Below are positions 1 to 5,091 of a stretch of 9,857 bases of DNA, one piece after another. Position 1 is the stretch's first letter. Every line of letters starts with the position of its first letter. This DNA is from Kiritimatiellia bacterium (lineage in GTDB: Bacteria > Verrucomicrobiota > Kiritimatiellia > SLAD01): positions 1 to 9,857 of the forward strand of contig SLAD01000398.1 of assembly GCA_007126995.1 (NCBI GenBank), given 5' to 3'. The position numbers were made by a program, and so were the translations under genes. The notes beneath the pieces were generated by a model. The model was not told where the DNA came from. It worked only from the letters and a program-made list of their open reading frames with translations, and ran no database searches.

Positions 1-101
1 AAGTGGCCGCGTCACCCGGAACTTAAGGGATTGTCAGACACCATTTAAAGTTTGTCAACATAGTTCGGTGGCTGGATCATAATGTTCGATAGCAAGTCCT
101 A

Positions 102-226
102 AGATCAAGCCGAAGGCAGGGGCGCACGCAGGTCTGAAAAGCAAGGAGTCCCGCCGTGGCGGGATGACTGCCCGCCCCGCTGAAAGCGGGTTTTTCAGAC
201 CAAGTCGCAGATCAAGCCGGAGGCAT
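102..226. repeat. Structured intergenic repeat with flanking direct repeats
   Basis: Two near-identical 17-base direct repeats (102-118 and 210-226, 16 of 17 identical by eye) bracket a folded core. In the core an exact 10-base outer stem pairs 131-140 with 192-201, and encloses two GC-rich hairpins: 150-154 with 159-163, and 176-180 with 186-190. Together they would make a three-way-junction structure in RNA or single-stranded DNA. The arrangement resembles interspersed REP- or MITE-like elements in Bacteroidota intergenic DNA, but multi-copy status cannot be seen from one window. A possible reading frame over this stretch (55-249, minus) is low-complexity translation of the repeat and is not called as a gene. 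Confidence 0.6.
176..195 (+). terminator. Hairpin plus T-run, possible rho-independent terminator
   Basis: A 5-base GC-only stem (176-180 with 186-190), a TGAAA loop and five Ts directly after it form a minimal intrinsic terminator on the plus strand. It would end transcription entering from left of the window. It is part of the larger folded repeat, so the fold may belong to the repeat and have no terminator role. Confidence 0.4.
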
Positions 227-265
227 GGTGCAACGAAGATAGCGGACATTATGGACAGACACTAT

Positions 266-501
266 TCATAGAAATCCGAGTTCGAGTTGCGCCTCCTCAC
301 TCATCATATCCTTGCTCCAGGGCGGGTCGAAGGTGATATCGACGGTGGCTTTGGTGACGCCCTGCACACTGCCGGCCTTTTGCTCCACCTCGGCGGGCAG
401 CGACTCCGCCACGGGGCAGGAGGGGCTCGTGAGGGTCATGGCAATTTTCACCTCGCCGGCATCGTTGATGTCGATGTTGTCGATGTTGTAAATGAGGCCG
501 A
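266..501 (-). pseudogene. 3' fragment of a DUF59 (SUF-associated) gene
   Basis: Read on the minus strand, this encodes the C-terminal part of a DUF59/MIP18-family protein, including the TSPSCP motif with the conserved Cys and the same terminal LELGFL as the intact gene at 9166-9477. Similarity starts at the codons for LGLIY and ends exactly at the stop codon. By hand count the DNA is about 85% identical, while the last 61 residues differ at only six positions, so most changes are silent. An in-frame TGA lies two codons upstream of the aligned part, the N-terminal region with the DPEIP motif is missing, and a 9-base tandem duplication adds three residues. It is therefore a remnant of a once-functional, diverged allele. 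A short internal start (GTG near 451) could in principle be translated, but the product would lack half the domain. Confidence 0.85.
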
Positions 502-577
502 GTTTATTTCAATGCAAACCCCACGCAACGCAGAAGTAAGGATGGCATCTCTAAACTCCCAAGCACTGAATTTACTG

Positions 578-976
578 TTAAGTTGCAGAGCTCTTCTTAT
601 CCCGACCTATTACCTCCAACAACTTCATATTCTGCTGCTGCAAAAACACGATGTCAGCACGCATGGCAGCAATCTGGCCTTCGAGGCTGGCAAGTAGCTT
701 TTCGTTAAGGAAGTTGTTGGTATTATACACCCCACTCTGGGTGCAATTGGTCAAGACATTGGCTGGTTGAAAGGCGAGCAATGACTTCAAATCCATGCTC
801 AAACTTCGCGCAATGGCATCCGCACGGTTCAAATCCACTTTGGTTTTGCCTGCTTCAATTTGTTGAAATGCTTGTTGACTGATGCCAAGATCAAAAGCCA
901 GCGCTTCCTGCGATATGCCACGCATTTCGCGGAGCATTTTGATTTTTGAGCCGAGGTTGAGTTTAATTTCGGGCAT
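578..976 (-). CDS. XRE-family helix-turn-helix transcriptional regulator
   Basis: The 132-residue protein has an N-terminal HTH_3/XRE DNA-binding domain (about residues 8-66) with the usual pattern: an LREMRGISQEALA first helix, a GISQQAFQQIEAGK recognition helix, and an ARSLSMDLKSLL ending. The rest (about 90-125) is a leucine-rich, probably coiled-coil tail that likely dimerises the protein; no ligand or protease domain is visible. It is transcribed divergently from the RiPP operon that begins 407 bases away, the usual place for a local repressor or activator of a peptide locus. The ATG start at 974-976 fits the start of the HTH. Bacteroidota encode many such regulators, so control of the RiPP operon is inferred only from position. 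Confidence 0.9.
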   Translation of the reverse strand: MPEIKLNLGSKIKMLREMRGISQEALAFDLGISQQAFQQIEAGKTKVDLNRADAIARSLSMDLKSLLAFQPANVLTNCTQSGVYNTNNFLNEKLLASLEGQIAAMRADIVFLQQQNMKLLEVIGRDKKSSAT

Positions 977-1261
977 GAGAGAATTGTATTTAGCAAGCGT
1001 GAGACTTGTTGCGAATATACAGATTAACTATGCTTGTAAAGCAGAGATTCCATTCTTCCTTAAAAAAATTCCAGAGTAGATTGATGAATCGACTTTGTGG
1101 TTCTATATGTTTCGAGTGAAATTTATAGGTTGTAGCTTACAAATATTTTCTTTGTGCATTACAACGCTGTGATGGCGAATGGTTTCAATAAATATATCGA
1201 GATTGCTTGACGAAATACGAACCAAGTTAAATAGTTACTTTCAAAAAACATCGTTTTGCGC

Positions 1262-1279
1262 ATTCGGGATACACCGAAT
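1262..1279. promoter_or_regulatory. Inverted repeat, candidate operator
   Basis: ATTCGG and CCGAAT form perfect 6-base arms around a 6-base spacer, about 105 bases upstream of the precursor start. The arms and spacing suit a dimeric XRE regulator such as the neighbouring gene product. A repeat this short can occur by chance in 400 bases, so the regulatory role is speculative. Confidence 0.3.
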
Positions 1280-1300
1280 AAAACCGCATCACCAGACGGG

Positions 1301-1318
1301 AAGTCTAAGAATTGACTT
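1301..1318. promoter_or_regulatory. Second inverted repeat, candidate operator
   Basis: AAGTC and GACTT form perfect 5-base arms around an 8-base spacer, about 65 bases upstream of the precursor start and 21 bases after the first inverted repeat. The total span (18 bases) equals that of the first repeat although the sequence differs. It is a weak candidate operator or part of a promoter. Confidence 0.2.
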
Positions 1319-1383
1319 GATTAAGGTTTCAAAAGGCAATGAAAAAGAGTAGTTGCTAAATCAATTATTTTAATCAAATTAAG

Positions 1384-1587
1384 ATGAAAACAAATGACAA
1401 CTTGCTCGCAGCATTTCGTGAGTTTGAATTGAATTCAAATCAACAAACCACCATAAAAGCTGGTATTGGACAAGACCCCCCAGGAACGAATTGTACCGAA
1501 GAAGAAGCTCAAACTGAAAGTGGTGGGACTACAACGACTGACACGTATTGGTCATGTGGGGATGAGCATGAAATTGCATTGAGATGA
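1384..1587 (+). CDS. Grasp-with-spasm RiPP precursor peptide (graspetide)
   Basis: The 67-residue peptide lies directly upstream of the ATP-grasp maturase and is read as its substrate. Residues 1-27 look like a Bacteroidota leader: FREFEL, then spaced Leu/Gln/Ile positions and IKAG where most relatives have I-x-GG, so the C39 protease probably cuts after Gly27 (Gly29 is an alternative). The putative core (28-67) has two Cys (37 and 58), a Thr-rich stretch (49-52 and 54), Ser46 and Ser57, and acidic residues Asp31, Glu39-41, Glu45, Asp53, Asp60, Glu61 and Glu63. Thr/Ser hydroxyls and Asp/Glu carboxylates are the partners joined in graspetides, and the TDTYWSCGDE segment is the densest cluster of both. 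It is hydrophilic with no membrane segment. The ATG start has AT-rich upstream sequence and no Shine-Dalgarno motif. The product has not been identified. Confidence 0.85.
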   Translation: MKTNDNLLAAFREFELNSNQQTTIKAGIGQDPPGTNCTEEEAQTESGGTTTTDTYWSCGDEHEIALR

Positions 1588-1649
1588 TAGTTTCTGAAAT
1601 TTCTTCATGATATGTTTTTTAGTTAAAAGCCTTTTCGCGTGAGAAACTC

Positions 1650-2648
1650 GTGAAGAGGTTTTTACTATTAAAATATAAAAATTCATTTATTTTGATTCTG
1701 ATCTTTAGCACCTATATCGAGGATTCTACTTCAAAGGTCATTGATTGGCTGGCATTTATGGGTCAAGATTTTCTTCGAATAAATAACGGAAACTTAAATA
1801 GCTTTGCTTTCGTGGCCAGTATTGGATCCCATGGTGATTTTTTGTGCCTAAATGGAATTGATAAATCAAAAGTAAAAAGCATCTGGTATCGCAGAACAGG
1901 CCCAAGCATTATTCCTAATTTTCCGGCAACAGACAATCAATCGCTTAACGCTAGTATGCGACAACATATGAGATTGGAGTTAAATGCTTTGCGCGAATTG
2001 TTTTACAAAGGAATGAAAAATGTGCGGTGGTTAAGTCATCCAGATAATCCTCATGTCGAAAAGTTTTCAGTCCTCAAATTAGCGAATGAGTTAAAACTAA
2101 AAGTACCAGCAACGCTAATATCAAATCGAAAAGAGGAGATTTTGAAATTTAAGAAAACTTATAAGCGCATAATCGTGAAGAACATAGATGCTACCATCCC
2201 ACTCAGGATTGATGGCAGGACCTATTCTACTTATACAGCAATTATTGAAGACGAGACACTAAAGGATTATAAATCTTCAGTATTCCCCTGTACCTTCCAA
2301 GAACTTGTTGAAAAGGATTTTGAAATAAGAACCTTTTATTTGAATGGGGAGATTTACAGCATGGCAATTTTTTCGCAGAATGAGGAAACAACAAAAATTG
2401 ACTTTAGAAGATACTCGAAAATACCAAACAGAAAAGTACCATACCAACTCCCAGCCCTGATAGAACAGAAAGTTATTCAACTTATGAAAGTGTTGAACTT
2501 AAATACTGGTTCACTTGACTTTATAAAATCAGGGAAAGATACGATATTTCTCGAGGTTAATCCAGTCGGTCAGTTCGGTATGGTTTCCCAACCTTGTAAT
2601 TATTATTTAGAACAGAAGGTGGCACAGTTTTTATCACATGAAGAATAA
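1650..2648 (+). CDS. gwsG: ATP-grasp peptide maturase, grasp-with-spasm system
   Basis: This ATP-grasp ligase is expected to activate Asp/Glu carboxylates of the precursor core with ATP and join them to Thr/Ser or Lys side chains, forming macrocycles. The N-terminal region carries the SIWYRR motif (77-82) of MvdD/GwsG-type pre-ATP-grasp domains. The catalytic part shows FQELVEKDFEIR (216-227), TGSLDFI (286-292) and FLEVNPVGQFG (300-310), whose Glu and Asn are the expected Mg-ATP ligands. The length, 332, is usual for the family. The start is uncertain. GTG at 1650 gives an odd extension of about 14 residues, because relatives normally start at the point corresponding to ILIFSTYIEDST here; TTG at 1692 or CTG at 1698 would match better. 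It follows the precursor gene by 62 bases and precedes the 63-residue gene by 6. Confidence 0.92.
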   Translation: MKRFLLLKYKNSFILILIFSTYIEDSTSKVIDWLAFMGQDFLRINNGNLNSFAFVASIGSHGDFLCLNGIDKSKVKSIWYRRTGPSIIPNFPATDNQSLNASMRQHMRLELNALRELFYKGMKNVRWLSHPDNPHVEKFSVLKLANELKLKVPATLISNRKEEILKFKKTYKRIIVKNIDATIPLRIDGRTYSTYTAIIEDETLKDYKSSVFPCTFQELVEKDFEIRTFYLNGEIYSMAIFSQNEETTKIDFRRYSKIPNRKVPYQLPALIEQKVIQLMKVLNLNTGSLDFIKSGKDTIFLEVNPVGQFGMVSQPCNYYLEQKVAQFLSHEE

Positions 2649-2654
2649 AATAGA

Positions 2655-2846
2655 ATGAAGAGTAAAATAGAAACGATTTTTTGCCAGAAAGACCTGTTGA
2701 ACTTGCCGATTACGTATCGGTTAGCTCAAACTTCAGAATATAATGGCTCTAAAATAGCCCGAGTGAAGAGTGATTTTCATCAAGATTTAGGAATACAGTC
2801 CTATTCATTGCAAAAATCAATATCTAACATTCATTTAAATGACTAA
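2655..2846 (+). CDS. Small protein of unknown function coupled to gwsS
   Basis: A 63-residue soluble, hydrophilic protein starts six bases after gwsG, and its stop codon overlaps the first codons of gwsS (ATG at 2839, stop TAA at 2844-2846), so the two are probably translationally coupled. It has one Cys (residue 10), no signal peptide, no membrane segment and no leader-like GG site, so it does not look like a second precursor. I do not recognise the family. Tight packing between the two maturases argues that it is a real gene, perhaps a small partner of the modification enzymes. A frame surviving by chance is less likely but not excluded. Confidence 0.65.
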   Translation: MKSKIETIFCQKDLLNLPITYRLAQTSEYNGSKIARVKSDFHQDLGIQSYSLQKSISNIHLND

Positions 2847-3846
2847 TAAGAAAGCAGATTATTTTCTTTTATTCTCGAATTGTGTAGTGGTTCGTGGCGC
2901 AAAAAGATCTACAATTTATGACCTTCAATTTGAGAGGTATAAAAACATACCAAACCTTTTGGCAGATGTTTTGGGCCATTCAGTTGATCTTCCTATAAAG
3001 TCAATCAAGCTTATTTACAATGATGAATATAGCGCAGGTATCGATAGCTACTTAAATCTTTTAGCCGAGGAGAGATTTGGAACGTTCTATCACAGTATAG
3101 TGAATTTCATTAAACTTCCATTGGACTGGAAGTATCCTGGAGAACTAACCAATTGTGTAATTGAAGTAGAAGGAAAACCAAAGTTTGATTTAAGAAAAGT
3201 ATTCAAGGAACTGGATGATCTAAATTGTCACTCAGTTCAATTTTGGTTTTTGAAAAAAGTTAAGAGCGTAGATATAGAGTCACTGCTTGAACCTCTTTCC
3301 AATTCAAGAATCCGAAATGTGGAACTTGTTATTCCTTATAACAATTATTTTAGTCGTCAATTCATAGAATCATTCTCTGAAAAACATCCAAGAGTCAGGC
3401 GAATTGTTTTTACAGAATGCTATAAGAAATTGGTGAAATTTGATATCGTTCAGGTCATAATTGAAAGTACAAAAATGGAAACAATCGAGTTGACACGAAA
3501 ATTTAATAATTCACCTTCCGCGTTCAGAGTAAGTCTAGGCATGTTCACTGAATCACAAGAGCATAATACATTTTTTAATAAAAAAATTAGCATAGACAGA
3601 AACGGGCTTATCAAGAATTTTCCAACCATGACTAAAAGCTTTGGACATATAAATGAAATCAGCTTTTCGGACGCGATAAATAATAGCGAATTTAAGAAGT
3701 TTTGGAGTTTAAAGAAGGACAACATCGTAGGATGCAAGAATTGTGAATTTAGATTCATGTGTTCAGGACAATTTGCTCACCCTTCCGCGAATATCTCAGA
3801 ACTAATAGAATGTCAATATGATCCTCTGCAATTGAAATGGAATTAA
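2839..3846 (+). CDS. gwsS: SPASM-domain peptide maturase, grasp-with-spasm system
   Basis: This 335-residue protein is the SPASM partner that co-occurs with GwsG. Its N-terminus (FSNCVVVRGAKRSTIYDLQ, about 12-30) and C-terminus match my memory of GwsS: SIDRNGLIKN (251-260), an FG-x-I segment (268-271), W289 and KD (303-304 region), CKNCEFRFMC (299-308), a late Cys325 in CQYDP, and a final W334. No CxxxCxxC radical-SAM motif is present, so classical radical-SAM chemistry is not supported. Compared with the usual pattern, two expected cysteines look lost: Phe261 stands where NC is usual, and the second Cys of the DCR-like site after Cys308 is absent. Four SPASM cysteines remain (299, 302, 308, 325), enough at most for one 4Fe-4S cluster. 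Its role in graspetide formation is not established. Confidence 0.88.
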   Translation: MTNKKADYFLLFSNCVVVRGAKRSTIYDLQFERYKNIPNLLADVLGHSVDLPIKSIKLIYNDEYSAGIDSYLNLLAEERFGTFYHSIVNFIKLPLDWKYPGELTNCVIEVEGKPKFDLRKVFKELDDLNCHSVQFWFLKKVKSVDIESLLEPLSNSRIRNVELVIPYNNYFSRQFIESFSEKHPRVRRIVFTECYKKLVKFDIVQVIIESTKMETIELTRKFNNSPSAFRVSLGMFTESQEHNTFFNKKISIDRNGLIKNFPTMTKSFGHINEISFSDAINNSEFKKFWSLKKDNIVGCKNCEFRFMCSGQFAHPSANISELIECQYDPLQLKWN

Positions 3847-3967
3847 ACTAAACGCTCATTATTTATGCAATGGATCGATTTTTGATTGTGGATATAGTAA
3901 GAATCTAACCTTTACTTTAGTTTTGATGAATATTTTAAACGTATCACCTAATAAACTTTCAATAGAG
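3847..3967 (+). other. AT-rich gap between gwsS and the DUF6624 gene
   Basis: The 121 bases between the gwsS stop and the preferred DUF6624 start hold no further gene. Alternative starts for the next gene (TTG 3923, ATG 3926) lie inside it. No hairpin-plus-T-run terminator is evident, so readthrough from gwsS is plausible. Confidence 0.4.
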
Positions 3968-4942
3968 ATGGGGAAAAGAAAATATTTAATTTTTGTCATA
4001 GCTTTATTCATAACCAATTTGACGCTTGGTCAAAGCCAAGAGCTATATTCTAGATTTACTGCAGAGGCCCTGCAGCATTATAAATCTGAAGAATATCTGC
4101 GCGCGGCAAAAAGTTATGAAAGAGCTTTTAAGGAGTTTGAGGGCAAGGCATATCCAAATGATAGATACAATGCTGCGTGTGCTTACTCATTGGCGGGAAA
4201 TACTGAAAAGGCATTTGGACATTTATTTAGACTCGCTGAGAGTGAGAGCAAATACAGGAATCTCAAGCTCATTTCGACAGATGCCGACTTGAACAATCTA
4301 CATGCTGATCAGCGGTGGATAGATTTATTAAATGTTGTAGCAGCAAACAAGGCCGAGTATGAGAAAGCCTATGATGAAGTATTGGCAGCTGAGCTCGATA
4401 CAATTTATGAGAATGATCAAAAATATCGGAAAAGAACTCGTGAAATTGAAGAGCAACATGGAAGTGAATCTGAAGAGATGACGTCTAACAAGATAATGAT
4501 GCAAAGAACGGATTCTATTAATTTGACTAGAGTTAAAAGTATTTTAGACGAAAAGGGATGGTTAGGTGCTAACGTGGTTGGTGCCCGTGGAGTTAGTGCA
4601 ATGTTCTTAGTGATTCTTCATGCTGACTTGAATATACAACTCGAATATTTACCTATGATACGTGAAGCAGTAGAGATGGGTAATTTTAATGTGCGAAACT
4701 TGGCTCTTTTGGAAGATAAAATTGCTTTAGAAGAAGGTGGTCGTCAAATCTACGGCACACAAATAAGCAGGGATACCGCCAGTGGTGTTTATTATGTTTC
4801 TCCATTGGTAGAGCCTGAAAAGGTTAATGAAAGACGATCAAATGTTGGACTCGGTAAGATTGAAGATTACATCAAGAGGTGGGATATAGAATGGGATGTA
4901 GATAAGCATCGAGAACGAGATGAAATACTTGATCGGAAATAA
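3968..4942 (+). CDS. Exported TPR-like protein with a DUF6624 domain
   Basis: I chose the ATG at 3968 because it gives a clean signal peptide: MGKRK, a hydrophobic stretch, then LGQ with likely cleavage around residues 22-23. Starts at 3923/3926 would bury it behind 14-15 residues. The mature protein has TPR-like helices (about 25-95, including YKSEEYLRAAKSYERAF and the YNAACAYSLAGNTEKAF pair). A DUF6624 domain follows (about 140-280), with ILDEKGWLG (192-200), FLVILHAD (213-220) and QIYGTQ (270-275). A charged tail of about 45 residues ends it. DUF6624 has no known reaction. With a signal peptide and no membrane anchor or lipobox Cys, a periplasmic site is expected. Its place between the maturases and the exporter suggests a role in export, product folding or self-immunity, but it could be a passenger gene. 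Confidence 0.85.
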   Translation: MGKRKYLIFVIALFITNLTLGQSQELYSRFTAEALQHYKSEEYLRAAKSYERAFKEFEGKAYPNDRYNAACAYSLAGNTEKAFGHLFRLAESESKYRNLKLISTDADLNNLHADQRWIDLLNVVAANKAEYEKAYDEVLAAELDTIYENDQKYRKRTREIEEQHGSESEEMTSNKIMMQRTDSINLTRVKSILDEKGWLGANVVGARGVSAMFLVILHADLNIQLEYLPMIREAVEMGNFNVRNLALLEDKIALEEGGRQIYGTQISRDTASGVYYVSPLVEPEKVNERRSNVGLGKIEDYIKRWDIEWDVDKHRERDEILDRK

Positions 4943-5091
4943 TTATCACTAATCAGAGAGTGCAAATTCACTTGATGGACAAAAAATCATCATGGCTATC
5001 ATCAAATCGTCTTACCAAAAAGAAGTTTTTACATTTTGACCAGACAAGAGCTTCAATTTTGATACAAACAGTTACATTATTCTAACTTGAA
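4943..5091 (+). other. Gap between the DUF6624 gene and the exporter
   Basis: These 149 AT-rich bases could contain the promoter or leader of the exporter gene. A 36-codon frame (4975-5085, start ATG) is possible but has no recognisable feature and is not called as a gene. No terminator is seen. Confidence 0.35.

Larger units (their letters stand above)
977..1383. promoter_or_regulatory. Divergent AT-rich intergenic region, likely promoters
   Basis: The 407 bases separate the XRE gene from the precursor gene and hold no convincing gene. Both transcription units should have their promoters here. I did not find a clean match to the Bacteroidota sigma-A pattern (TTTG, about 19 bases, TAnnTTTG); the best partial -7 match for the XRE gene is the minus-strand TATATTCG near 1012-1019. 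Two short perfect inverted repeats lie near the precursor gene (1262-1279 and 1301-1318). The bases just upstream of the precursor ATG are AT-rich without a Shine-Dalgarno motif, as is usual in this phylum. Confidence 0.45.

Noticed and set aside
55..249. Minus-strand frame of 64 codons
   Set aside because: It lies across the structured repeat and its translation is repetitive, without a recognisable domain.
287..697. Plus-strand frame of 136 codons
   Set aside because: It is antisense to the DUF59 fragment and the end of the XRE gene, both supported by family motifs.
1588..1649. Attenuator or terminator between precursor and gwsG
   Set aside because: A T-run is present near 1614-1619, but the only upstream pairing is a very short weak stem, so I could not support a terminator.
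2839..3846. GwsS as an active radical-SAM enzyme
   Set aside because: No CxxxCxxC motif is present anywhere in the protein.
4975..5085. Possible 36-residue peptide as a second precursor
   Set aside because: It has no leader pattern, no GG-like site and no Thr/Glu-rich core; the AT-rich gap can produce such a frame by chance.
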